Assembly: GCA_009780515.1 (NCBI GenBank)
Contig: WQZX01000006.1
Location: 1 to 64,000, forward strand
Reading direction: 5' to 3'
Origin: Nocardioidaceae bacterium
GTDB taxonomy: Bacteria > Actinomycetota > Actinomycetes > Propionibacteriales > Nocardioidaceae
Length of the DNA stretch: 64,000 nt
The position numbers and the translations under genes were made by a program. The notes below the pieces were generated by a model, which was not told the origin of the DNA, ran no database searches, and saw nothing but the letters and a program-made list of their open reading frames with translations. Positions 10,353 through 19,484 of the stretch are shown in pieces. The first letter of the stretch is position 1; the number at the start of each line of letters is the position of its first letter.

Positions 10353-10931
10353 ATGAAGAAGACCACCAAGGGCGCCATCGCAGCGTCCGGCGCCGCTGTC
10401 CTGCTGATGGGCGGCGCAGGCACCCTCGCCTACTGGACCGGCTCGCAGACCGTTGCCGGCACCTCCATCACCTCGGGTGAGCTCAAGCTCGGCGCGCCGT
10501 CGTGCGGCGGCTGGGTGTACGACGGAACGTCCACCAGCGTCACCAATTTCGTCCCTGGCGACGTCGTGTCCGAGACCTGCACCTTCGGCATCACCGCGAT
10601 CGGCGACAACCTGAGCGCCAAGGTCACCGCGCCTGCGTCGGTGTCGCGAAGCGGCACCGACCCGACATCCGCCTCGGCGACCGTCGCCGCGACCTATTCG
10701 CTCAGCGGCGCGGGTGGTGCCAGCGGGGCGATCCTGGACAAAGACACCATCACGTCCGCCGACAACGCCAAGACCCTGACTGCCGTCATCAAGGTCAGCT
10801 TCCCGTTCGGCACCGACGAGAGCGCGTCGAAGACTGTCAACGCGAACGACACCCAGAGCTGGACGGCCTCGCTCGACGACCTCACGGTCAGCCTCACGCA
10901 GATCCAGACCGCGGCCAACCCGGCTACCTGA
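10353..10931 (+). CDS. exported protein with alternate (SipW-type) signal peptide, RER_14450-like
   Basis: MKKTTKGAIAASGAAVLLMGGAGTLAYWTGSQTVAGTSITSGELKL signal region. Confidence 0.85.
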   Translation: MKKTTKGAIAASGAAVLLMGGAGTLAYWTGSQTVAGTSITSGELKLGAPSCGGWVYDGTSTSVTNFVPGDVVSETCTFGITAIGDNLSAKVTAPASVSRSGTDPTSASATVAATYSLSGAGGASGAILDKDTITSADNAKTLTAVIKVSFPFGTDESASKTVNANDTQSWTASLDDLTVSLTQIQTAANPAT

Positions 10932-10979
10932 GCAGTCGCGATCTGATCTCGTCATCGGATGAAGGACGGGTCGACTCCC

Positions 10980-11672
10980 ATGAAGGTGCTCGGTTGGCTG
11001 GGACAGGTCATGTCCTGGTTGGTGATCCTGTGTGTGGCGTTGGTGCTGGCGGTCGCGGTCATAGTGCCGCGGCTCGCCGGCGCCACGCCGTACACGGTGC
11101 TCACCGGATCGATGCGACCGCACTATCCGCCAGGAACCCTGGTGGTCGTGAAGCCGGTCGATGCCGACACCCTGTCGGTGGGCCAGGTGGCGACCTACCA
11201 GATCCAGTCGGGGGAGCCCGCCGTGGCGACCCACCGGATCGTTGCGATCGGCACCACGCTCACCGGGCAGCACGTGTTCACCTTCAAAGGTGACGCCAAT
11301 CCTTCGCCGGACCCAGCGCCGGTTCAGCCGGCGCAGATCCGCGGCCAGCTCTGGTACGCCGTGCCGTACCTGGGCTACGCCAACAACGTGCTCACCGGTC
11401 ACCAGCGGCAGGTCGCCGTGGTGATCGTGGCCGGGCTGCTCATCGGGTACGCCGTCCTCATGTTCGCCGGTGCCCTCCGGGACCGGCGGCGGAGGCGGCG
11501 GCCCGGGAGCGGCGGCGATCCGGAGCGGCTGCCGGCACGGCCGGCCCACGTGGCCGCCGTACCGGAGACGACGCCGCTGCTGGTCATGGGCGGGGGAGTC
11601 GTCACCTTCCTGCTCGCCTCGGGCCTGATCGGGCTGGTCCACCGCCGATCGGTGGCCAGGCTGCACGGCTAG
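10980..11672 (+). CDS. signal peptidase I, SipW/ER-type (S26B)
   Basis: YTVLTGSMRPHYPPGTLVVV, VATHRIVAI, FKGDANPSPD; Ser-His type (His in place of catalytic Lys). Confidence 0.88.
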   Translation: MKVLGWLGQVMSWLVILCVALVLAVAVIVPRLAGATPYTVLTGSMRPHYPPGTLVVVKPVDADTLSVGQVATYQIQSGEPAVATHRIVAIGTTLTGQHVFTFKGDANPSPDPAPVQPAQIRGQLWYAVPYLGYANNVLTGHQRQVAVVIVAGLLIGYAVLMFAGALRDRRRRRRPGSGGDPERLPARPAHVAAVPETTPLLVMGGGVVTFLLASGLIGLVHRRSVARLHG

Positions 11673-11707
11673 CCGCCCGCCTCACCCACACCTTCTCCTC
11701 CCATCGA

Positions 11708-12406
11708 ATGACGCCGAAGGAGCCATCCGTCGTGATCCGTCGTCTCGTCGCCTGCCTGGCGGCCGCCCTCGCGGTGGTCGTCGGCGCGCAGCCGGCGCAC
11801 GCGGCGGCTCCCGATATCGGCTTCAGCCCCGACGGCGTGCACTGGTCGTCGAAGCTCACCCAGCCGTTGTTCGACGATGCGGTGCGCTGGGTTCCGGGTG
11901 ACTCGCGGCAGGCCTCCTTCTACGTCCGCGACCAGGGGCCGACCGACGGCGACATGGTCGTCGACGTGGTCGCGGGCGACGCGCACCAGCTGCTCTCCTC
12001 GGGCGACGTGACGATCGCCGCACGTGTCGGCTCCGGCGGCTGGGTCGACGTGCACGCGGGCAAGACCCGCGTGACCCCGGCCGTCCTGGGCATCGCGCGC
12101 TCCGCCGCCGATCGGGTCACGGTGCGGGTGGCGCTGGCTCCCTCGGCCACCGTGGGCGAGGACCTGAAGACCTCGTTCCACCTCCAGGTGACGATGTTCC
12201 AAGGTGGCGTCGAGGGCATCCACCTGCACAACGGCCACGGCAACGGCGGCAACGGGCAGGGGGCGAGCGGCGTCGGCGGCGCGGGATCGGGCCTGCCGAA
12301 CACCGGGTCGCCGGTGGCCGTCGGCTGGATCTGGCTCGCCGCCGGGCTCATCGGGGCCGGCCTCGCGCTCGTCGTACGACGGAAGCGGGAGGTGCGCCAT
12401 GACTGA
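11708..12406 (+). CDS. cell-wall-anchored protein with LPXTG-type sorting signal
   Basis: N-terminal Sec signal (..AQPAHAAAP) and C-terminal LPNTG-hydrophobic segment-RRKRE. Confidence 0.75.
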   Translation: MTPKEPSVVIRRLVACLAAALAVVVGAQPAHAAAPDIGFSPDGVHWSSKLTQPLFDDAVRWVPGDSRQASFYVRDQGPTDGDMVVDVVAGDAHQLLSSGDVTIAARVGSGGWVDVHAGKTRVTPAVLGIARSAADRVTVRVALAPSATVGEDLKTSFHLQVTMFQGGVEGIHLHNGHGNGGNGQGASGVGGAGSGLPNTGSPVAVGWIWLAAGLIGAGLALVVRRKREVRHD

Positions 12407-12983
12407 GACCAGATCCACCTGGTTCGGCCGCGGCCGCACGCGGGCTCTGCTGTCCGCGGGACTCCTGCTCGGTGCCGGCGCGGTCGCCACGTCGGCGTAC
12501 TGGACCTCGTCGGCGAAGGTCACCGGCACCACCATCACCGCCGGCGCGATGAACATCGACCTGGCGAACGACGTCGCCGTGAAGCCCGAGACCTACACGT
12601 GGTCGGGCCTGAACCTCGCCGGCATGACGGCCGGCTCGACCGCGGCCGCGGTGCTGAAGGTTTCCAACAACTCCACCGGCGCGCTGACCTTCTCCTACCG
12701 CGTTCAGGCGGCTGCGACCAACGCCTCGGGCCTGGGCGGTGCGCTCAGGCTGACGGTGCTGAGCGGCGGCACCGTCAGCGGATCGACCTGCACCGGCGGC
12801 ACCGCCATCGGCTCGGGCGGCGCGACGCTGAACGGCTTCGACCAGCCGGCCGCGGCCGACCTGGCGCCCGGGCAGTCGGCGAGCCTCTGCGTGCAGGTGG
12901 GCCTCCCGACCGGTACGGGCGTCGCGGCAGGCTCCACGTCGACCGTCACCTTCACCTTCCCCGCGACGCAGGTGCACTCATGA
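12399..12983 (+). CDS. exported protein with alternate (SipW-type) signal peptide
   Basis: RALLSAGLLLGAGAVATSAYWTSSAKVTGTTITAGAMNIDL; translationally coupled to 11708-12406 (ATGACTGA). Confidence 0.82.
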   Translation: MTETRSTWFGRGRTRALLSAGLLLGAGAVATSAYWTSSAKVTGTTITAGAMNIDLANDVAVKPETYTWSGLNLAGMTAGSTAAAVLKVSNNSTGALTFSYRVQAAATNASGLGGALRLTVLSGGTVSGSTCTGGTAIGSGGATLNGFDQPAAADLAPGQSASLCVQVGLPTGTGVAAGSTSTVTFTFPATQVHS

Positions 12984-14254
12984 GCAGGATCGTTCGGATC
13001 GCACGCGAGGCAGCCCTCTGGACCGGTGGGCTGCTGGGCGCGCTCTGCCTGGTCTCGCTGCTCGCGGGATGGGTGCTCCACGTGACGCCGCTGGTCTTCG
13101 CGTCCGGGTCGATGACGCCGTCGTACGGCGTGGGCTCGCTGGGCATCGCCCACCAGGAGGCGGCGTCCGACATCAGGGTCGGCGACGTCGTCAGCGTCGT
13201 CAACGACCAGGGCCTGCGGGTCACCCACCGGGTCGTCGCGGTCGCGCACCAGGGCGGCGACGCCGTGCTGACGCTGCGGGGCGACGCCAACAACACGCCC
13301 GACGGCCAGACCTATCGCGTCGCCTCGGCACCCCGTGTGGTCCTCGACGTCCCGTACGCCGGCTACGTGCTCAACACCGTCGCCAGCCCGTACGGCGTGG
13401 CCGTCGCTGCGGCCGGTGTGATGGGGCTGCTGCTCCTCGCCTTCGGCGGATCGGCCGGATCGGCCAACCGCCGCCGCGTCCGCACCCTCGTGCCCGTCGG
13501 CGTCGTGTCGGCGCTGGTCGTCGGGGGAGTCGCCGGCGCGAGCGGCGCCGCACCGTGGGCCTTCACCTCGGCCTACTGGACCGACTCCGCGACCGCCACC
13601 GTCGACGCGAGCGTCGCCGGCTCCGTCGACACGACGCCGCCGACGCTGAGCAGCCCGACGCCGGCGGACGGTGCCTACGACACGGCCTGGTCGAACCTCG
13701 GGTGCGGCGGCACGTCGCAGCTCTGCGTCAACGCGACCGACGTCGGGTCGGGCGTCGGCACGGTCACCGTCCAGATGTTGCGGACAGGCACGGTCCAGCA
13801 GTGCTGGAACGGATCGGTCTTCGTCAGCGGAACCGCATGCGCGGCGCGGTCGATGTCCGTCGCCGCGGGCAGCCAGTACGCCTCCAGCGGTCTCGCCTCC
13901 GGGATCATGGTGCTGGGGACCTACCAGGCGAACTTCACCGCGACCGACGTCGCCGGCAACCAGTCCACGCTCTCGGTCGGCTTCAGCGTCGGCCCGGTCA
14001 TCAGCAGCTGCACGCGCAACACCTCGAGCGGGGCGATCACCATCAGTTGGAGCCCGGTCGCCGGTGCGACGTCGTACAGCGCGCAGAGCTCGTCGCCCGG
14101 CGTCGGCTCCAACGCCAACCCGCCGGTCACGCTGAACGTCGGCAAGAACGCGTCCGGCACGGTCCAGGTGACCGCTGTCGGTCCGACGGGCCAGGTGACC
14201 TCGGCGGGGTGGACGTACAGCGGCGGCGGCTCCAACCAGACCTGTCACTCGTGA
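12980..14254 (+). CDS. fusion: SipW/ER-type signal peptidase + internal alternate signal peptide + Ig/FnIII-like secreted region
   Basis: ASGSMTPSYGVGS, VTHRVVAV, LRGDANNTPD (peptidase); then RRRVRTLVPVGVVSALVVGGVAGASGAAPWAFTSAYWTDSATATV; then DTTPPTLSSPTPADG... and FnIII-like ITISWSPVAGATSYSAQ. Confidence 0.82.
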   Translation: MSRIVRIAREAALWTGGLLGALCLVSLLAGWVLHVTPLVFASGSMTPSYGVGSLGIAHQEAASDIRVGDVVSVVNDQGLRVTHRVVAVAHQGGDAVLTLRGDANNTPDGQTYRVASAPRVVLDVPYAGYVLNTVASPYGVAVAAAGVMGLLLLAFGGSAGSANRRRVRTLVPVGVVSALVVGGVAGASGAAPWAFTSAYWTDSATATVDASVAGSVDTTPPTLSSPTPADGAYDTAWSNLGCGGTSQLCVNATDVGSGVGTVTVQMLRTGTVQQCWNGSVFVSGTACAARSMSVAAGSQYASSGLASGIMVLGTYQANFTATDVAGNQSTLSVGFSVGPVISSCTRNTSSGAITISWSPVAGATSYSAQSSSPGVGSNANPPVTLNVGKNASGTVQVTAVGPTGQVTSAGWTYSGGGSNQTCHS

Positions 14255-14280
14255 GTCCGGACAGGGCCTCCTAGTCATTC

Positions 14281-14377
14281 GGGACCAGGGTCCCGGGCGC
14301 GTTCGGTCGGACCTGGGCCGAGGAGGGCAGAAGTCCCGGCATTAGCGACTTTTCGGTCAGATGCGCGCCTAGCGTCG
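14281..14377 (+). promoter_or_regulatory. putative operator/promoter region paralogous to 10177-10277
   Basis: GGGACCAGGGTCCC (14281-14294), GGGCAGAAGTCCC (14325-14337), GCGCGCCTAGCGTCG (14363-14377). Confidence 0.6.
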
Positions 14378-14432
14378 CGAGTGTCGACGCGGATCTGCCG
14401 CGCGATCGTCACTTCCTACGGGGGCACCAACG

Positions 14433-15098
14433 ATGAGCAAGACCGAATCGCCCGCGACCAAGCACCGGAGCCGTCGCCGCCACCTCGCACCGCTGATGTG
14501 GGCCAGCGGCGCCGTCGCCGCGGTGCTGCTGGTCCTGGGCGTCAACGGCACCCTGTCGGACTGGGCGACCGCGAAGATCACCAACGACACCAACACGGTG
14601 AAGGCGGCCGACTCGGTGATCCTGCAGGAGTCCGGCCCGAACAGCGCGGTGTGCAACTCGACCGACTCCGCCGACGCGTCCAACGAGTACACCTGCTCCA
14701 CCATCAACAAGTACGGCGGCACCGCCACGCCGCTCGAGCCCGGTGACGACCAGAGCGTCACGGTCACCATGACGAACACCGGCACCGCGTCCGGCTCGCT
14801 GACGCTCAAGCCGAGTGCGTGCGGCATGACCGGCGGCAGCCCCACGGCGAGCTCCAGCATCTGCGCCGTCGCGACCGTCACCGTCAGCTGCACCTCGCCG
14901 TCCGCCCTCGACACCACCGCCACGCCGGCCACACTCGACGACTTCACCGGCGGCGGCGCGCAGTCGGTTGCGACGCTGGACGCCGGCGCCTCGACCGACT
15001 GCACCTTCGACGTGGCGCTGCCCAGCGACGCCTCGCCGCAGATCGCCGGTCAGGTCGCCTCGCAGCCCCTGGTCTGGACGCTGACGGCGACCCCCTGA
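14433..15098 (+). CDS. SipW-type exported protein, six-Cys paralog 1
   Basis: [65 protein letters not shown] shared with the next gene. Confidence 0.75.
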   Translation: MSKTESPATKHRSRRRHLAPLMWASGAVAAVLLVLGVNGTLSDWATAKITNDTNTVKAADSVILQESGPNSAVCNSTDSADASNEYTCSTINKYGGTATPLEPGDDQSVTVTMTNTGTASGSLTLKPSACGMTGGSPTASSSICAVATVTVSCTSPSALDTTATPATLDDFTGGGAQSVATLDAGASTDCTFDVALPSDASPQIAGQVASQPLVWTLTATP

Positions 15099-15101
15099 TC
15101 C

Positions 15102-15809
15102 ATGGCCCCCAAGCACGCGTCTCGGGGGCGGGCTCGCCGTCGTGGACGCCGGCGCCGGCCCGGACCGGGAGCGATCCTGGTCGGCGCCTGCGGCCTCGCC
15201 GCGGCGATGCTGACGCTCAGCGTCGACGGAACCCTGTCGGACTGGTCGACGGCGATCATCGGCAACAGCACCGACACGGTCGCCACGGCCGCGGCCGTGA
15301 TCCTGCAGGAGGTCGGGCCCGACGGCACCGCCGCCCACACGTCCCAGACCTGCCGCTCCAGCGACGGCGCGTCCAACTCCGCCACCTGCTCGACGATCAA
15401 CAAGTACGGCGGCACCAGCTCGCCGCTGGTGCCCGGCGGCAGCCAGGCCACCGACGTCACCTTCACCAACCTCGGTGCGGCCGACGCGTCGAGCTTCGTG
15501 CTCACCCCGGGCACCTGCGCGTCGTCCCCGTCGACCGGAACGCCGACCCCGAACAACCTGTGCACGACCGACCTGACGGTCGCGATCAGCTGCTCGGGCG
15601 GCTCGACGTACGCCGCCGGGTCGGCCTGGACCGACCTCGTCCGTGGCGCCGGTCCCGCGGGCACCATCCCCACGCTCACCCACGCGGCGGGCCTGGCGGC
15701 GGGCGCGTCGGCGACCTGCCGCTTCACCGTCGCCCTGCCCTCGGGCGCCTCCGTGCTCGACCAGGGCGTGACCGTCAGCCAGCCCCTCACCTGGACCCTG
15801 GACAAGTGA
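15102..15809 (+). CDS. SipW-type exported protein, six-Cys paralog 2
   Basis: GTLSDWSTAIIGNSTDTVATAAAVILQEVGPDG; TCSTINKYGGTSSPLVPGG; same Cys layout as the preceding protein. Confidence 0.75.
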   Translation: MAPKHASRGRARRRGRRRRPGPGAILVGACGLAAAMLTLSVDGTLSDWSTAIIGNSTDTVATAAAVILQEVGPDGTAAHTSQTCRSSDGASNSATCSTINKYGGTSSPLVPGGSQATDVTFTNLGAADASSFVLTPGTCASSPSTGTPTPNNLCTTDLTVAISCSGGSTYAAGSAWTDLVRGAGPAGTIPTLTHAAGLAAGASATCRFTVALPSGASVLDQGVTVSQPLTWTLDK

Positions 15810-17152
15810 CCCGGCCCCGTCACCGGCGACCATCTCGCGGCCCCGGCCGCTGGGTGGTCGCCGTGGCGGGCACGGCCCTGCTCGGCCTCGCGTGGGGAAC
15901 CTCCGGGACGCTGTCGTCCTGGACCGCCGGTCAGGTCCTGGACTCCACCGACACCGCGGGGACCGGCGGCATCGCCGTCACCCACGCCTACGGCAGCACC
16001 TGCGTCGGAGCGATGCGTACGGCGTCCCAGGCCTGCGCCGCGTCCCTCACCCCGGCCACGGCACTGCCGGCGACGTCCGTGACCGACTCGATCACCAACG
16101 ACAGCGGCCGGTCGATCACCCAGAGCGTCACCGCGAGGTCGTGCGCCCCCGTCCAGCTCGCCGACTCCGCGACGTCCACGAACCCGCTGCTGCCGCGCAA
16201 CGACATCGCCTTCAGCCCTGGCGGCGGTCCGGGATCGGTGAGCGGGAGCGGCGCGGTGGCGCTCGGCACGACGGGCTACGCCACCGACACCACCGCGCAG
16301 ACGGTGGGCGGCACTCCCGGCGGTCTCATCTCCCTCGTCGAGTACGACTACGGCTACGGGGTGTGGTTCAAGACGACCGCGACCACCGGCCGGCTCTTCG
16401 GCCTCGCGTCGAACCCGAGCAACACCTCGTCCACCTCGACCACGACCTACGACCGGACGCTCTCGCTGTCCGCAGGCAAGCTGGTCTTCGCGGCCGCCGG
16501 TGCGCCTGCGGTGACGAGCTCGGGGACCGTCAACGACGGCAGCTGGCACTACGCCTACGTGTCGCTCACGTCCAGCGCCATCACGCTGGTCCTCGGCCTG
16601 ACGGTCACGACCAAGGACACCGTCTACGTCGACGGCAGCTCGGTCGGCAGCGCCTCGGGCTCGAGCTCGCTGAGCACGCCGACCGGCTACTGGAGCGTCG
16701 GCGGCGGGTTCGCCGGCTCGCTGTCCGGCTTCGCCGACTACAACGGCACGAGCTCGCCGACCAGCCCGCCCGCATCGCCGTACTCCGGCGCGACCGACGT
16801 GTGGCCGCTCAACGACAGCGGCTACTCGACGTACGCCGGGACGATGCCGACCGGGATGACCACTCCGTGCGCGCGGGTCGCCGCCGCGCTCACCTTCGCC
16901 AGCCCCTCCGCCGGCACCGGGATGGTCGGGCTCGGCACGCTGGCCTCCACGACCTACCCGATCGCCGCTCCCGCCGCGGGCGCGACGCAGACGATGACGA
17001 TCACGACCAGCCAGGGGCCGGGCTACACCTCCGACCTGGCGGGGCTGCACCTCTACGTCCCGCTGGTCTTCAGCTACGGCACCAGCCCGGCCACGGGCTG
17101 GACGCTGATGATGCAGTGGGCGGGCGACGCGAGGGACGTGGTGATCGCATGA
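15806..17152 (+). CDS. SipW-type exported protein with LamG/concanavalin-like domain
   Basis: [22 protein letters not shown] signal region; [14 protein letters not shown]...[11 protein letters not shown]...[22 protein letters not shown] LamG-like; GTG start overlaps previous stop. Confidence 0.72.
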   Translation: MTRPRHRRPSRGPGRWVVAVAGTALLGLAWGTSGTLSSWTAGQVLDSTDTAGTGGIAVTHAYGSTCVGAMRTASQACAASLTPATALPATSVTDSITNDSGRSITQSVTARSCAPVQLADSATSTNPLLPRNDIAFSPGGGPGSVSGSGAVALGTTGYATDTTAQTVGGTPGGLISLVEYDYGYGVWFKTTATTGRLFGLASNPSNTSSTSTTTYDRTLSLSAGKLVFAAAGAPAVTSSGTVNDGSWHYAYVSLTSSAITLVLGLTVTTKDTVYVDGSSVGSASGSSSLSTPTGYWSVGGGFAGSLSGFADYNGTSSPTSPPASPYSGATDVWPLNDSGYSTYAGTMPTGMTTPCARVAAALTFASPSAGTGMVGLGTLASTTYPIAAPAAGATQTMTITTSQGPGYTSDLAGLHLYVPLVFSYGTSPATGWTLMMQWAGDARDVVIA

Positions 17153-17988
17153 GCGAGTCGCGGTTCCTGAGGATGCTCAGCTGGGCGCTGCTCGCGCTGC
17201 TGGTCGGCGGGATCGCCTGGGCCGGCATCTGGCGTCTCGAGGGCGGTCGCTGGGAGCGGGTCGAGACCGCGTCCATGGGATCGGTCGCGCCGGTGAACAC
17301 CCTGCTGTGGGTGGAGCCGGCCAGGTTCTCCGACCTCAGGGTCGGCGACTTCATCACGTTCCACCCGCCCGGTCACCCCGACGTGACCTACAGCCACCGC
17401 GTCCACGTCATCAACCCCGACGGCACGATCGGCACCAAGGGCGAGATCACCCCGCCGGACCCGTGGACGATCACGAGCAAGGACCTCGTCGGCAAGGTGG
17501 TCATGCGCTGGAAGGGCGTGGGCTGGCTGGTCGTCGCCGCGCCCTTGCTGCTGGTCGGGGGACTCCTGCTCTGGCTGGCCGTCTGGCGCATCCGCGAGCC
17601 GCGCTGGCGGCTGCCGACCACCGTCGTCGGTGCGGCCCTGATCCTCAGCCTGGCGATCGTGGTCTACCGCCCGCTGATCCAGGCCGAGCAGCTGGGCTTC
17701 AGCTCGGTGCCGGGCGGGGCGCGGGCGACGTACGTCTCGACGGGGCTGCTGCCGGTGCGGCTGCAGGCCTACCGCGGCGAGCACGCGGACCTCGGCGACG
17801 GGCACGTCGGCACGGTCCTGGTCACCCAGCGCGACGGCAACGGCCGCTACGGCATCACCATGCGCCCGCACATCCCGCCCTGGTGGTGGCTGGTGCTCGT
17901 CCTGGCGTGCTTCGTGCCGGCGCTGTGGACCCTCGTCGTCGGGCTGCCGTCCGAGGTCGAGCCGAAGAGGCGCAGGGCCGCCTCGTAG
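17149..17988 (+). CDS. S26 signal peptidase-like membrane protein (divergent)
   Basis: [54 protein letters not shown] overlap with previous gene; several TM segments. Confidence 0.7.
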   Translation: MSESRFLRMLSWALLALLVGGIAWAGIWRLEGGRWERVETASMGSVAPVNTLLWVEPARFSDLRVGDFITFHPPGHPDVTYSHRVHVINPDGTIGTKGEITPPDPWTITSKDLVGKVVMRWKGVGWLVVAAPLLLVGGLLLWLAVWRIREPRWRLPTTVVGAALILSLAIVVYRPLIQAEQLGFSSVPGGARATYVSTGLLPVRLQAYRGEHADLGDGHVGTVLVTQRDGNGRYGITMRPHIPPWWWLVLVLACFVPALWTLVVGLPSEVEPKRRRAAS

Positions 17989-17999
17989 GCTTGGCGTTC

Positions 18000-18575
18000 G
18001 TGCCAGCGATCGGAGTCTTCGCCCTGCAGGGGGACGTGCGCGAGCACCTCCATGCCCTCACCGAGCTCGGTGCCGACGCGTTCGCCGTACGGCGCCCCGA
18101 GGAGCTCGAGCGCTGCGACGGACTGGTGGTCCCGGGCGGCGAGTCCACCACGATGTGGAAGCTCGCCCGGACCTTCGACCTGCTCGAGCCGATGCGGGCC
18201 CGGATCAAGGCCGGCATGCCGGCGCTCGGCACCTGCGCGGGCATGATCATGCTCGCCGACCGCATCGTCGGCGGAATGCCCGACCAGGAGACGGTCGGCG
18301 GCCTCGACGTGACCGTACGACGCAACGCGTTCGGCCGGCAGGTCGACTCGTTCGAGACCCAGCTGGCCGTCGTCGGCCTCGACGACCCGGTGCACGCGGT
18401 GTTCATCCGCGCGCCGTGGGTCGAGCAGACCGGTCCGGACGTCGAGGTCCTCGCCTCGGCGATGGACCACCCCGTCGCCGTACGGCAGGGGCGGCTGCTG
18501 GCGACGTCGTTCCACCCCGAGGTCGACGGTGACCGCCGGATCCACCGCCTCTTCCTCGATCTGGTGCCCGGATAG
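18000..18575 (+). CDS. pdxT: pyridoxal 5'-phosphate synthase glutaminase subunit PdxT
   Basis: [54 protein letters not shown]. Confidence 0.95.
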   Translation: MPAIGVFALQGDVREHLHALTELGADAFAVRRPEELERCDGLVVPGGESTTMWKLARTFDLLEPMRARIKAGMPALGTCAGMIMLADRIVGGMPDQETVGGLDVTVRRNAFGRQVDSFETQLAVVGLDDPVHAVFIRAPWVEQTGPDVEVLASAMDHPVAVRQGRLLATSFHPEVDGDRRIHRLFLDLVPG

Positions 18576-18624
18576 GATTGTCCGGTTCGGTAACGAAGCA
18601 GGGAAGTCAGGGAACGAGGGACTG

Positions 18625-19392
18625 ATGTCGGGCCACTCCAAGTGGGCAACCACGAAGCACAAGAAGGCCGTGATCGACGCGAAGCGCGGCAAGCTCTTCG
18701 CCAAGCTCATCAAGAACATCGAGATCGCCGCCAAGATGGGTGGTCCCGACCCGTCCGGCAACCCCACGCTGTACGACGCCATCCAGAAGGCGAAGAAGCA
18801 GTCGGTTCCGAACAAGAACATCGACTCCGCGGTCAAGCGCGGCGGTGGTCTCGAGGGTGGCGGCGTCGACTACGAGACGATCATGTACGAGGTCTACGGC
18901 CCTCAGGGCGTCGCGATCCTGATCGAGTGCCTCACCGACAACCGCAACCGTGCCGCGATGGAGGTCCGCACCGCGGTCACCCGCAACGGCGGCACCATGG
19001 CCGACCCCGGCTCGGTCTCGCGGCTGTTCAACCGCAAGGGCGTCGTCGTGGTGCAGAAGAGCCAGGAGGGCAAGGAGGTCGACGAGGACGCCGTCCTCGA
19101 GGCCACCCTCGACGCGGGCGCCGAGGAGGTCAACGACCAGGGCGAGAGCTTCGAGATCCAGTCCGAGGCCGGTGACGTCGTCGCCGTACGCACCGCTCTG
19201 CAGAACGCCGGCATCGACTACGACTCCGCCGACGTCCAGTTCGTGGCCAGCATGGACATCCCCGTCGCCGAGCCCGACGCCGCAGCCAAGGTCTTCCGCC
19301 TCGTCGACGCGGTCGACGACCTCGACGACGTGCAGAACGTCTTCAGCAACGCCGACATCCCCGACGAGGTCCTGGAGACCATCGACGCCTGA
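18625..19392 (+). CDS. yebC: YebC/PmpR family protein
   Basis: [40 protein letters not shown]. Confidence 0.96.
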   Translation: MSGHSKWATTKHKKAVIDAKRGKLFAKLIKNIEIAAKMGGPDPSGNPTLYDAIQKAKKQSVPNKNIDSAVKRGGGLEGGGVDYETIMYEVYGPQGVAILIECLTDNRNRAAMEVRTAVTRNGGTMADPGSVSRLFNRKGVVVVQKSQEGKEVDEDAVLEATLDAGAEEVNDQGESFEIQSEAGDVVAVRTALQNAGIDYDSADVQFVASMDIPVAEPDAAAKVFRLVDAVDDLDDVQNVFSNADIPDEVLETIDA

Positions 19393-19484
19393 CGAGAGGG
19401 CCGATCCCCTCGAATCCGGTGCTGCGACTGCGGATCGGGTCTAGCGTCTGTCGACCAGCGCGCTCCACGGGTCAGGGGAATGCC

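Noticed and set aside
15050-17050. 666-aa antisense ORF over the SipW locus
   Set aside because: Composition is typical of antisense shadows (GRx[10 protein letters not shown]); + strand genes are translationally coupled.
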